Source: Marivita sp.
Lineage (GTDB): Bacteria > Pseudomonadota > Alphaproteobacteria > Rhodobacterales > Rhodobacteraceae
Length of the DNA: 64,000 nucleotides
Assembly (NCBI RefSeq): GCF_020055635.1
Contig: NZ_JAIPUT010000004.1
Location: forward strand, 101,568-165,567
Reading direction: 5' to 3'
Made by a program: the position numbers and the translations under genes. This document shows, one piece after another, positions 37,752 to 46,279 of this stretch. Position 1 is the stretch's first letter. Each line of letters starts with the position of its first letter. Below the pieces are notes generated by a model. That model was not told where the DNA came from. It ran no database searches and worked only from the letters and a program-made list of their open reading frames with translations.

Positions 37752-39002
37752 TCACTCGGCAGGGGTGGCGCCGCTGGGCGCCTTGCCCTCGCGTTCCTTG
37801 ACCTCTGCGACCCACAGGCTGTGGTGTTCCTTGGCCCATTGTTCCTCGACCATGCCGCTGCCCATGGCATCGAACGCGCCCTCCATGCCGACCGAGCCGA
37901 TATAGATATGCGCCAGGATGATCGCCATCAGCACGAAGCTGACGATGGCATGCCACAGCTGGGCATATTGCATCTCTTCATGCAGCGTCATGGTTTCGGG
38001 CAGGATGCCGAAGCCGAACATCTCGGGCAGGCCGGTGGTGTTCAGGATGGCAAAGGTCTTTGCAAACAGCGGCAGTTCGAACGGGAAGAGCAGCGAGATG
38101 CCGGAGACCGAGATGGATGCGCCCAGAACGATGGTCGACCAGAAGATCAGCTTCTGACCGGCGTTGAACTTCTTGGCCGGAGGATGCCCGCCGCCGAACA
38201 GCCCGCCCCCCTTGGCCAGCCACTTGAGGTCGGTCCTGTCGGGGAAATTGTGCACGACCCACATCACGAAGATCATCACGAGCGCCAGCATGAAGGCCCA
38301 GGACACGTTGTTGTGCACCCATTTCGACGCGCCGGCGATCCACGCATAGGAATCGTGTCCCATGACCGGGATCAGGAACTTGCGGCCCATCAGGGACACC
38401 AGGCCGGTGATCCCGAGAACGATGAACGATCCGGCCAGCAGCCAATGCCCGAAGCGTTCGACATTCTTGAACCGTTCGATCCGCCGCCCGGTCTTGGCGC
38501 CGTCGATCCGGACGCGCCCCCGGAGCAGGAAGAACACCGCCAGCGCCGCCAGCGTGCCAAGCAGCAGGTATCCGCCATAGACCAGAAGGGGCCCCTCGCG
38601 GAATTGCAGCCACCACATGCCGCGATCCTGGATCAGCACGGTCGAGGCGGGCCCGCGCACCTGGGTCGAGATGTCCGCCGCGTTGAACCGCATGCCGCGC
38701 CACAGGTCCGGATCGGAAGCGCCGCCCAGCGTGCCCAGCTGATCGGTGATCCCCGCCGCCGCATCGGGATTTCCAAGCTCTCCGGCGCGGTAGTCGTTAT
38801 CCGAGGCAAGGCCCTGCTGCCGGCGCAGGATGTCTTCCAGCGTCGTCGCCCCGCCGGTGGCAGAGCGGTCGATCTCGACCTCGGCGGGGGGCGTGGCCGC
38901 GTCCTGCGCGTTGGCCGGACCCGAGGTCAGCCAGGTCGCCAGGAAGACGAAAGCCAGTCCTGCCATGATACAGCCCAAAAGAAAGATCCGAATGTCACGC
39001 AT
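37752..39002 (-). CDS. fdhI: Formate dehydrogenase cytochrome b subunit (gamma)
   Basis: The membrane haem b subunit that passes electrons from periplasmic formate oxidation to quinone. It has 416 residues. A signal-like N-terminal helix and a periplasmic segment of about 100 residues precede the cytochrome b core, with histidines in RFGHWLLAGSF, WVHNNVSWAF, VVHNFPDR and QYAQLWHAIVSFV likely to bind haem. The start MRDIRIFLLG at 39002 is chosen over an ATG seven codons upstream because GGAGGA lies directly before it. It is encoded apart from fdhAB, with cls and a nuclease gene in between in the opposite direction. Confidence 0.93.
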   Translation of the reverse strand: MRDIRIFLLGCIMAGLAFVFLATWLTSGPANAQDAATPPAEVEIDRSATGGATTLEDILRRQQGLASDNDYRAGELGNPDAAAGITDQLGTLGGASDPDLWRGMRFNAADISTQVRGPASTVLIQDRGMWWLQFREGPLLVYGGYLLLGTLAALAVFFLLRGRVRIDGAKTGRRIERFKNVERFGHWLLAGSFIVLGITGLVSLMGRKFLIPVMGHDSYAWIAGASKWVHNNVSWAFMLALVMIFVMWVVHNFPDRTDLKWLAKGGGLFGGGHPPAKKFNAGQKLIFWSTIVLGASISVSGISLLFPFELPLFAKTFAILNTTGLPEMFGFGILPETMTLHEEMQYAQLWHAIVSFVLMAIILAHIYIGSVGMEGAFDAMGSGMVEEQWAKEHHSLWVAEVKEREGKAPSGATPAE

Positions 39003-39200
39003 TGTCCCGCGTCCTCCCGTCATTCGCCCATGTCACGCTCTGTCTTGCGAACAGCTGTCTTGTTGGGTCAGGTTTGACCAAATGTCTTTGCAACAATTTG
39101 CCCCCAAATGCCTTGGGTGACCAGAGTTTAGAAGGATACCCGAGATGATGCCAGCGGCAAACCGTCCCAAGATCCTCGCGGCGCCGAAAAGGAGCCGGGC

Positions 39201-40604
39201 ATGACCGGAGTGCTGACGATCACGAATGCGGCGGTCGCCGTCCTGCTGGGGCTGGTGGCGCTTGTGGCGGCATACCGCGCGCTGCTGACCTCGCGCACGC
39301 CGCAGGGCGCCACCGCCTGGATTCTCCTGATCCTGCTTCTGCCCGCGATGGGGACCCTGATCTACCTTGTCTTCGGCTATGCCGATCACAAGCGGTTCGA
39401 ACGCGAGCGCCGGGAATCGGACGAAGAGACCTTCGACATGGTGAGCGAGGCACAGATCGCCGTCGCGCCCTCGCGGCTGGATGCCTTTGCCCGGATTGCC
39501 CGTCTTCCGGTCACCGACGGCAATGACATGTCGCTGCTGATCGACGGCGAGGCGACCTTTGACGCGCTGTTCGAGGCGATCCGATCGGCGCAATCGACGG
39601 TGTTCGTGCAATTCTACACGATCGAGGATGACGAGGTCGGCGGCATCCTTCGTGACATCCTGGTCGAGAGGGCGCAGGCCGGCGTTTCGATCTGGGTCCT
39701 GCATGACGAGCTGCCGTTCTTCGGGCTGCCGCGCAAGTTCAAGGCATCGCTCGAGGAGGCCGGGATCCGGCTGGCGCGGCCGAAAGGCCCCAAGCGGCTG
39801 CTGGGGCCCTTCCAGTTCAATTTCCGCAACCACCGCAAGCTGGTGATCGTGGACAACGCGATCGCGTTCACCGGGGGGCTGAACGTGTCAAGAACCTATC
39901 TCGGGCGCAATCCGTCCATCGGGCCTTGGCGCGATACCTTTGTTGCGTGTCGGGGTCCGGTGGTGTCGCAGTTTGCGCTGCATTTTTCCTCTGACTGGCG
40001 CTGGGCGACCGGCGAAGACCTGAGCTGGGTGGCCGCCGACGAACCGCAGGCGGTAGGGCCGCTGAAGGCGATGGCGCTGGCACCGTCCCCGGCGGAGGAA
40101 ATCGCCGCGGGCAACCTCTATTTCATCGCGCTGGCCCACCTGGCAGAGCGGCGGCTGTGGATCGCAACGCCCTATTTCGTCCCCGACCGCGACGTGCTGA
40201 CCGCGCTGCGCTTTGCCGCCTTGCGGGGAGTCGAGGTCAGGATCCTCGTGCCCGGCAAGGCGGATCACTACCTGACCTATTTCGCCGCGATGGCCTATTT
40301 CGACGATCTGCGCTCGGCGGGCGGCGAAGTCTGGACCTATGATCCGGCGTTCATACATCAGAAGGTGGCGCTGGTGGATGACGACATCGTGTCGGTCGGG
40401 TCGATCAATCTCGACATCCGCTCGGGGCTGCTGAATTTCGAGATCACGGTCTTGATGGAGGGACGTGACGCAGTAGAAAAGGTCGAGGACATGCTGACCA
40501 CGGATTTCGCAAATGCCACCCGCGTCGACCATGACCTGGCGGATCGCTCGATCCTGACCGGGATGGTGGCCCGGATCGCGCGGCTTTTCGCGCCGGTGCT
40601 GTGA
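39201..40604 (+). CDS. Cardiolipin synthase / phospholipase D family protein
   Basis: A 467-residue membrane enzyme of the ClsA type. Two N-terminal membrane helices (ITNAAVAVLLGLVALVAAY and ATAWILLILLLPAMGTLIYL) are followed by two PLD domains with HKD motifs: NHRKLVIVDNAIAFTGG near residue 212 and IHQKVALVDDDIVSVGSINLD near residue 388. It should join two phosphatidylglycerols into cardiolipin. The endonuclease-family gene overlaps its stop (TGATG). Confidence 0.93.
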   Translation: MTGVLTITNAAVAVLLGLVALVAAYRALLTSRTPQGATAWILLILLLPAMGTLIYLVFGYADHKRFERERRESDEETFDMVSEAQIAVAPSRLDAFARIARLPVTDGNDMSLLIDGEATFDALFEAIRSAQSTVFVQFYTIEDDEVGGILRDILVERAQAGVSIWVLHDELPFFGLPRKFKASLEEAGIRLARPKGPKRLLGPFQFNFRNHRKLVIVDNAIAFTGGLNVSRTYLGRNPSIGPWRDTFVACRGPVVSQFALHFSSDWRWATGEDLSWVAADEPQAVGPLKAMALAPSPAEEIAAGNLYFIALAHLAERRLWIATPYFVPDRDVLTALRFAALRGVEVRILVPGKADHYLTYFAAMAYFDDLRSAGGEVWTYDPAFIHQKVALVDDDIVSVGSINLDIRSGLLNFEITVLMEGRDAVEKVEDMLTTDFANATRVDHDLADRSILTGMVARIARLFAPVL

Positions 40605-41281
40605 TGCGGATCGCGAGCTACAACATCCGCAAGGCGGTCGGGCTGGACTGGCGGCGCGATCCGCTGCGGATCATCCGGGTGCTGAAGGATCTGGATGCCG
40701 ATGTCGTCACCCTGCAAGAGGCCGACAAGCGGCTGGGGGTGCGCCCGGCGGTGCTGCCGCAGGATCAGCTCTACGACCAGACCGGCCTGCGGGTGCTGCA
40801 TGTCACGAACGGGCCAAGCTCGGGCTGGCATGGCAACGCGATCCTGGTGCGGGATGGCTGGACGGTCGGGGCCACCGAACGCATGAGCCTGCCGGGGATC
40901 GAACCGCGCGGCGCGCTGATGGCCGACCTGGACGGGCCGGGCGGGCCGTTGACGGTGGTCGGCACGCATCTGGGTCTGCGCCGCGGCTGCCGCCAGCTGC
41001 AACTGGCGCATCTGCTCGAGGAACTGGCCGCCAACACCAACCGCGCGGTGATCGCCGGCGATTTCAACGAATGGTCGCCGCGCATTGGCTTCGACATCCT
41101 GGAACATGCCTTCGACCTGGTCAGCCCGGGGCGCAGTTTTCACGCCTCGCGCCCGGTTGCGCCGCTTGACCGCTTTGCCGTCGGCCGGGGCCTGCGGGTG
41201 GCCGGGGCAGGGGTGTTCGCCCAGGGCGAGGCGCGGCGCGCGTCCGACCACCTGCCGATCTGGATGGACCTTGAGGTCTGA
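40604..41281 (+). CDS. Endonuclease/exonuclease/phosphatase family protein
   Basis: A 225-residue member of the EEP (DNase I-like) superfamily. Metal and catalytic residues are visible: SYNIRKAVG at the N-terminus, LQEADKRL (Glu ligand), GTHLGLR, AGDFNEW (Asp/Asn) and SDHLPIWMD (terminal Asp-His). Its ATG overlaps the cls stop, and in other bacteria a similar gene accompanies cls. It could be a phosphodiesterase acting on lipid head groups or a nuclease. Palindrome array B begins six bases after its stop. Confidence 0.88.
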   Translation: MRIASYNIRKAVGLDWRRDPLRIIRVLKDLDADVVTLQEADKRLGVRPAVLPQDQLYDQTGLRVLHVTNGPSSGWHGNAILVRDGWTVGATERMSLPGIEPRGALMADLDGPGGPLTVVGTHLGLRRGCRQLQLAHLLEELAANTNRAVIAGDFNEWSPRIGFDILEHAFDLVSPGRSFHASRPVAPLDRFAVGRGLRVAGAGVFAQGEARRASDHLPIWMDLEV

Positions 41282-41286
41282 GCGGG

Positions 41287-41354
41287 AAGCCCGTTTGAAC
41301 GGGCTTTTCACCGCGTTTGCAAACGCGGTCCCAAGCGGTTTCGAAACCGCTTGG
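41287..41354. repeat. Palindrome array B (three tandem units)
   Basis: Unit 1 at 41287-41306 has an eight-bp stem around TTGA (AAGCCCGT / ACGGGCTT). Unit 2 at 41310-41329 is a perfect 20-bp palindrome (ACCGCGTTTGCAAACGCGGT). Unit 3 at 41331-41354 is a perfect 24-bp palindrome with the core AAGCGGTTTCGAAACCGCTT. The core of unit 3 is identical to that of the first unit of array D. The array starts six bases after the stop of the EEP-family gene, in the convergent gap before fdhB. A further hairpin of similar type lies at 41697-41714. Confidence 0.9.
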
Positions 41355-41467
41355 CCGCCCACCGAACGCCGTGTTTCCAGGCTGTTAACCGGTGCGCGTC
41401 ACCTTGCCCGGCACAAAGCGCTTTGAGCGGGAAGGGTCACTCCCATGCCGCGACACGACACTGACAT

Positions 41468-41567
41468 TTCTCTCGCAGGCCGAAAGGCCGACCCTGAGAG
41501 ACCGGTCTTGCAAGGCTCCGGCACCCCCGGGGTACAGGTCCCGTGGTAACCCGCGGATTCGAGAGAA
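41468..41567. ncRNA. Candidate structured RNA element, unassigned
   Basis: A 100-base segment whose ends pair perfectly (TTCTCTCG at 41468-41475 with CGAGAGAA at 41560-41567). Inside is a hairpin capped by a GAAA tetraloop (GGCC-GAAA-GGCC, 41478-41489), and the same TCTCTC can alternatively pair with GAGAGA at 41496-41501, so two mutually exclusive folds exist. On the minus strand an ATG follows the closing stem directly and opens a 22-codon frame (to 41399). The wording partly recalls a glycine riboswitch on the minus strand (GCCGGAG, GCAAG, CTCTCAGG) but does not match it. The strand is uncertain. It lies between array B and the terminator of fdhB. Confidence 0.3.
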
Positions 41568-41696
41568 CCGTCAGGCCCACAAGGGCGGCGCCGCTTCTTC
41601 TCTGAACGACATGCCGGTCCATGACCCGGCCCAGGATCGACCCGGCGGAGGATGCTCCGACCGGACCCCGTGCTCATGACCCGGCCCTGGCCCTGA

Positions 41697-41714
41697 AGCC
41701 GCGTTTCCGCGGCT
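41697..41714. repeat. Single hairpin unit near array B
   Basis: AGCCGCG and CGCGGCT pair over seven bases around TTTC. The form resembles array units but is not centred on TTCGAA. It is separated from array B by about 340 bases that include the candidate RNA. Confidence 0.6.
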
Positions 41715-41728
41715 GAACGGTGCGCCGA

Positions 41729-41764
41729 CAAAAAAGCCCCGGAGTCTCCTCCGGGGCTTTTCCT
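41729..41764. terminator. Bidirectional intrinsic terminator after fdhB
   Basis: AAAGCCCCGGAG and CTCCGGGGCTTT form a 12-bp stem with a four-base loop, flanked by A-runs on one side and T-runs on the other. It is 22 bases past the fdhB stop on the minus strand and can also end plus-strand transcripts from array B. Confidence 0.9.
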
Positions 41765-41786
41765 TGTTCCACTGTCGTGACGACGA

Positions 41787-42380
41787 TCAGCCGCCCTTCT
41801 GGTCGTAGGCGGTGCCCCAGCCCCAGGCGCCCGACCCGAAGCCACGGGCCACGACACGCTCGCGGTAGATCGAGGCGACAACGTCGCCATCCCCAGCCAG
41901 CAGCGCCTTGGTTGCGCACATTTCCGCACAGATCGGCAGCTTGCCTTCGTCGATGCGGTTGCGGCCGTACTTGGCGAACTCGGCGGTGGAGTGGTTTTCT
42001 TCCGGGCCACCGGCGCAGAAGGTGCATTTGTCCATCTTGCCACGGCTGCCGAAATTGCCCGCTTGCGGGTATTGCGGTGCGCCGAAGGGGCAGGCGTAGA
42101 AGCAATAGCCACACCCGATGCACAGGTCCTTGGAGTGCAGGACCACACCTTCTTCGTTCTGGTAGAAGCAATCCACCGGGCAGACGGCCATGCAGGGCGC
42201 GTCCGAACAGTGCATGCAAGCCACCGAGATCGATCGTTCGCCGGGCTTGCCATCATTGATGGTCACCACCTTGCGGCGGTTGATGCCCCACGGAACTTCG
42301 TGCTCGTTCTTACAGGCCGTGACGCAGGCGTTGCATTCGATGCAGCGTTCGGCGTCGACAAGGAATTTAGCTCGTGCCAT
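41787..42380 (-). CDS. fdhB: Formate dehydrogenase iron-sulfur subunit (beta)
   Basis: The electron-transfer subunit with four [4Fe-4S] clusters, 197 residues. Cysteine groups are C13-x2-C-x2-C-x3-C (RCIECNACVTACKN), CMHCSDAPCMAVCP, CIGCGYCFYACPFGAP, and CTFCAGG with CAEMCATKAL. It passes electrons from FdhA to the cytochrome b FdhI. It begins 15 bases after fdhA. It has no signal peptide and would cross the membrane with FdhA by the Tat system. A terminator follows. Confidence 0.95.
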   Translation of the reverse strand: MARAKFLVDAERCIECNACVTACKNEHEVPWGINRRKVVTINDGKPGERSISVACMHCSDAPCMAVCPVDCFYQNEEGVVLHSKDLCIGCGYCFYACPFGAPQYPQAGNFGSRGKMDKCTFCAGGPEENHSTAEFAKYGRNRIDEGKLPICAEMCATKALLAGDGDVVASIYRERVVARGFGSGAWGWGTAYDQKGG

Positions 42381-42394
42381 GTCTCAGGTCCTCC

Positions 42395-45283
42395 TCAAGC
42401 TGCCATGATCTTGCAAAGTGTGGCTTTGGTTTCCTGCATCTGGGTCACCGAGTCGTAGCCATAGGTCTGGGCGGTGTTGGTCGATTCACCCAGGACATAG
42501 GGGTCCGCGCCTTCCGGGTACTTGGACCGCTGGTCCTCGCCCTGGTAATGCCCACCAAAGTGGAAGGGCATGAACGCGACCCCCGGAGCGACCCGTTCGG
42601 TCAGCATGGCCATGACCTTGATCTTGCCGCCTTCCGGTCCTTCGACCCAGACCTGCGCACCGTCCCGCACACCCAAATTGTTGGCGTCGCGCGGGTTGAT
42701 CTCGATGAACATGTCCTGCTGCAATTCGGCCAGCCACGGGTTCGACCGTGTCTCGTCGCCGCCGCCCTCGTATTCGACCAACCGGCCGGAGGTGAGGATG
42801 ATCGGGAAGTCCTTGGAGAAATCGTTGGCCTGGATCGACTTGTACATCGTCGGAACACGCCAGAACTTCTTGTCCTCGTAGGTCGGGTAATCGGCCACCA
42901 GATCGTAGCGGTTGGTATAGAGCGGCTCGCGGTGTTTCGGCACCGGATCGGGGAAGGTCCAGACGACCGCGCGGGCCTTGGCGTTGCCGAAGGGCGCACA
43001 TTCATGCTTGATCGCCACCCGCTGGATGCCGCCCGACAGGTCGGTTTTCCAGTTGGTGTTCGGACCTGCCACGGCATCAATGGCCGCGCGTTCGTCGTCG
43101 GTCAGATCACCGTCCCAGCCGAGATCCATGAGCATCTGCATGGTGAATTCAGGGTAACCGTCCTGAATTTCGGAGCCTTGCGAATAGACGCCCTCGGCCA
43201 GCAGGTTGTCGCCATCCTTTTCCACGCCAAAGCGGGCGCGGAAGGTCAGGCCCCCCTTGGAGACCGGCAGCGACATGTCATAGAGGTTCGCCGTTCCGGG
43301 ATGGTTCATCTCGGCGGTGCCCCAGCAGGGCCACGGCATGCCGTAGTAATCGCCATCGGCCGGCCCGCCATTCGCCCGCAGCGTCGTGCGGTCGAAGGTG
43401 TGCTGGTTGGCCATGTGCAGCTTCATCCGCTCGGGCGACTGGCCGGTATAGCCGATCGTCCACATGCCGCGGTTGAATTCGCGGGTGATGTCCTCGATCA
43501 CCGGTGTCACGCCATCGTCTTCCAGCGCGATGTTGCGGAAGATCTTGTCGTGGAAGCCGAATTTCTGCGCAAACAGACCCATGATCTCGTGGTCGGTCTT
43601 GGATTCGAACATCGGCGCCATGACCTGATCGCGCCACTGGAGCGACCGGTTCGAGGCCGTGACGGAGCCACGGGTTTCGAACTGCGTCGTCGCCGGCAGC
43701 AGGTAGACGCCATCGGTGCGGTCATGCAGCACGGCGGACACGGTCGGGAAGGGATCGATCACGACCAGCGTGTCGAGCTTTTCCATCGCCGTCTTCATTT
43801 CCGGCAGACGGGTCTGCGAGTTGGGCGCATGGCCCCACAGGACCATCACGCGGGTGTTGTCCGGCTGATCGAGGTTTTCCTTGTCCTCGAGCACGCCGTC
43901 GATCCAGCGCGAGACCGGGATGCCCGTCAGGTTCATCATCGGGGTTTCGCCGACGGTTTCCTGCGAGAACCGGGTCTTCAGCCAATCCAGGTCTTCCTCC
44001 CAGACGCGCGCCCAATGGGCCCAGGATCCCGGAGCGAGGCCATAGTAGCCGGGCAGGGTATCGGCGAGAACGCCAAGGTCGGTTGCGCCCTGCACGTTGT
44101 CATGGCCGCGGAAGATGTTGGTGCCGCCACCGGCGGTGCCCATGTTGCCAAGTGCAAGCTGAAGGATGCAATAGGCACGGGTGTTGTTGTTGCCGTTGGT
44201 GTGCTGCGTGCCACCCATGCACCAGATCACGGTGCCCGGACGGTTGTTGGCCAGCGTGCGCGCGACGCGCTCAAGCTGCGATCCCGGTGCACCGGTGACG
44301 CGCTCGACCTCTTCAGGGTTCCAGCGGGCGACCTCTTCCTTGATCTGGTCCATGCCCCAGACACGGGTGCGGATGAACTCCTTGTCCTCCCAGCCGTTCT
44401 CGAAGATGTGCCAGAGGATGCCCCAGACCAGCGCCACGTCCGAACCGGGACGGAAGCGAACATATTCGTCCGCATGGGCTGCGGTGCGTGTGAAGCGCGG
44501 ATCGCAGACGATCACGGGGGCGTTGTTCTGCTCTTTCGCCTTGAGGAGATGGAGCAGGGACACCGGGTGCGCTTCGGCCGGGTTGCCACCGATCAGGAAG
44601 ATCGCACGGCTGTTGTGGATGTCGTTGTAGCTGTTGGTCATGGCGCCGTAGCCCCATGTGTTCGCCACACCCGCAACGGTGGTCGAGTGACAGATCCGCG
44701 CCTGGTGGTCGATGTTGTTCGTGCCCCAGTAGGCGGCGAACTTGCGCATCAGGTAGGCTTGTTCGTTGTTGTGCTTGGCGGACCCGAGCCAGTAGACCGA
44801 ATCGGGGCCGCTTTCGTCGCGGACCTCGAGCATCTTGTCACCGATCTCGTTGATCGCCTGCTCCCACGAGATGCGCTTCCACTCTCCACCCTCTTTCTTC
44901 ATCGGGTACTTGAGGCGGCGTTCACCATGGGCGTGCTCGCGAACGGCGGCACCCTTGGCGCAATGCGCACCAAGGTTGAACGGGCTGTCCCAGCCAGGTT
45001 CCTGGCCGATCCAGACGCCATTGCTGACTTCGGCGACGACCGTACAGCCGACCGAGCAATGCGTGCAGACCGATTTGACGGTCTCGACCGCGCCATTGAC
45101 GGCGGATTGCGCGCTGGCCTGCGTGACCGCGCCGCCTGTGGCGCTGATCGCGGCAAGGCCGCCGATCGCAAGGCCCGATCCGCGCAGGAACGAGCGTCTG
45201 TCGACGGATTTGTTGGAGATTTCCGAAATCAGGCCGGTCCGCGCAGCGCGCCGTGTCAGCCCTCCGGTTTTCTTTCTTAGCAT
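42395..45283 (-). CDS. fdhA: Formate dehydrogenase catalytic subunit (alpha), cysteine form
   Basis: Oxidises formate to CO2 at a bis-MGD molybdenum or tungsten centre. It has 962 residues. The twin-arginine signal is DRRSFLRG (RR at 29-30), so it is exported folded. The N-terminal [4Fe-4S] cluster ligands are C73, C76, C80 and C108. The metal ligand position, selenocysteine in E. coli FdnG, is cysteine 198 here (HQARICHSTTV), and no in-frame TGA occurs. The MGD-binding domains include GGNPAEAHPVSLLHLL and the C-terminal molydopterin-binding domain runs to the end. It is preceded by fdhX, torD-like, DUF3306 and DUF3305 genes in one operon. Confidence 0.96.
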   Translation of the reverse strand: MLRKKTGGLTRRAARTGLISEISNKSVDRRSFLRGSGLAIGGLAAISATGGAVTQASAQSAVNGAVETVKSVCTHCSVGCTVVAEVSNGVWIGQEPGWDSPFNLGAHCAKGAAVREHAHGERRLKYPMKKEGGEWKRISWEQAINEIGDKMLEVRDESGPDSVYWLGSAKHNNEQAYLMRKFAAYWGTNNIDHQARICHSTTVAGVANTWGYGAMTNSYNDIHNSRAIFLIGGNPAEAHPVSLLHLLKAKEQNNAPVIVCDPRFTRTAAHADEYVRFRPGSDVALVWGILWHIFENGWEDKEFIRTRVWGMDQIKEEVARWNPEEVERVTGAPGSQLERVARTLANNRPGTVIWCMGGTQHTNGNNNTRAYCILQLALGNMGTAGGGTNIFRGHDNVQGATDLGVLADTLPGYYGLAPGSWAHWARVWEEDLDWLKTRFSQETVGETPMMNLTGIPVSRWIDGVLEDKENLDQPDNTRVMVLWGHAPNSQTRLPEMKTAMEKLDTLVVIDPFPTVSAVLHDRTDGVYLLPATTQFETRGSVTASNRSLQWRDQVMAPMFESKTDHEIMGLFAQKFGFHDKIFRNIALEDDGVTPVIEDITREFNRGMWTIGYTGQSPERMKLHMANQHTFDRTTLRANGGPADGDYYGMPWPCWGTAEMNHPGTANLYDMSLPVSKGGLTFRARFGVEKDGDNLLAEGVYSQGSEIQDGYPEFTMQMLMDLGWDGDLTDDERAAIDAVAGPNTNWKTDLSGGIQRVAIKHECAPFGNAKARAVVWTFPDPVPKHREPLYTNRYDLVADYPTYEDKKFWRVPTMYKSIQANDFSKDFPIILTSGRLVEYEGGGDETRSNPWLAELQQDMFIEINPRDANNLGVRDGAQVWVEGPEGGKIKVMAMLTERVAPGVAFMPFHFGGHYQGEDQRSKYPEGADPYVLGESTNTAQTYGYDSVTQMQETKATLCKIMAA

Positions 45284-45383
45284 GATGTCCCTCTTGAGCT
45301 ACCTGTGGCGTATCGCGCCGTCGGCTGGGTTGCGATCTGCATCCGGAGTGACCCGGTTTGCAGAGGGGGTTAGGTCTGATGTT

Positions 45384-45575
45384 CTAGAACCGCGTACTGG
45401 CAAGGTAGGCACGGGTATGTGCGGTGTCCTGCATCCGCCCGTCGGCTTTCGGCGTCTCGGCTGCTTCGGCTTCGGAGCCGGAAACAGCGACGGCCGCAAC
45501 GGCCGCGGGGGCTGCGGTGCCTGCCAGTTTCAGAAAATCACGGCGGCTTGCGGACGCCTCTGTTTTCTCAGTCAT
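45384..45575 (-). CDS. Formate dehydrogenase region Tat-target peptide (FdhX)
   Basis: A 63-residue protein with an early twin-arginine signal, SRRDFLKLAGTAAPAAVAAV, then a short tail ending TRAYLASTRF. It matches the small Tat-target family found next to formate dehydrogenase genes. It lies 100 bases upstream of fdhA. It may be a small exported subunit or anchor; its role is not established. Confidence 0.85.
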   Translation of the reverse strand: MTEKTEASASRRDFLKLAGTAAPAAVAAVAVSGSEAEAAETPKADGRMQDTAHTRAYLASTRF

Positions 45576-45664
45576 TGAAGGTTCCTCCCTTCTTTCGGTA
45601 TGTGCGGCGAGTGTGCCGCGTCGTGACGGTTTCCCGCCAGTTGCGTGACCGCCCGGACCTGATC

Positions 45665-46279
45665 TCAGGTCGCGGACAGTCTGAATGCTTCGCGCTCGAT
45701 CGCCATGAACGCCTTTCCGACCGACCCGACCGCGCTGTACAGCATGGCGGTCTTGGCGGTTTCGAGATCGGCGTAGAAGTGGCTGGCCCAGGGCGCGATG
45801 TGCCGGTTGAAAAACAGCTTCTGATCGTCAAGCGACGCCGGGGTGCTGAACCGTCCGACGATCAGCCCGCCCATGACTTCCATCAGGGTGGCGATGTTGT
45901 CTTCGGGTTCATAGACGCTGGGCGCGCGTTCGATGCGGCGCGCCGACAGGTCGCTGCGCAGCGCGGCCAGCGGTTTCTCGTTCAGGAACCCGGTCAGGTA
46001 ATAGCTGGCATAGGGCAGCAGTTCGCCCCGGCCCAGGCCGATGAACAGCGCGTTGAATTCGCGTTCGGCCTGTTTCGACGTCGTGGTTTCCGCGCACTCG
46101 GCCAGCCGCGCGACGGCCTGTCCCAGCTCGGTGTCATCGCCCCCGAGCCCGGCGGTCTGGGCCAGCAGCATGTCATCGGGCGGAGCAGACAGAATGAGGC
46201 CGAGATAATTGTAGAGATCCGCCCGCAGGCGGTCTTCTTCAGACACCGATGGCGTGGGCTGAGCCGCGCTCATTGTCAT
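45665..46279 (-). CDS. TorD/DmsD family molybdoenzyme chaperone
   Basis: A 204-residue all-helical cytoplasmic chaperone of the TorD family. Typical regions are RADLYNYLGLILSAPP at the start, REFNALFIGLGRGELLPYASYYLTG in the middle, and EPEDNIATLMEVMGGLI near the end. It probably binds the Tat signal of FdhA and holds it for cofactor loading. Its start overlaps the DUF3306 stop by four bases. Confidence 0.9.
   Translation of the reverse strand: MTMSAAQPTPSVSEEDRLRADLYNYLGLILSAPPDDMLLAQTAGLGGDDTELGQAVARLAECAETTTSKQAEREFNALFIGLGRGELLPYASYYLTGFLNEKPLAALRSDLSARRIERAPSVYEPEDNIATLMEVMGGLIVGRFSTPASLDDQKLFFNRHIAPWASHFYADLETAKTAMLYSAVGSVGKAFMAIEREAFRLSAT

Noticed and set aside
41430-41600. Glycine riboswitch on the minus strand
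   Set aside because: GCCGGAG, GCAAG and CTCTCAGG recall the consensus, but the GCCGAAGG core is missing, the pairing pattern differs, and no gene lies downstream.
41400-41700. selC (tRNA-Sec) near the formate dehydrogenase genes
   Set aside because: No TCA anticodon arm or tRNA-Sec T-arm is present, and FdhA has cysteine at the relevant position.
42374-45280. Very long open frame antisense to fdhA
   Set aside because: It mirrors the GC-rich codon pattern of fdhA, has no ribosome site and no recognisable protein family.
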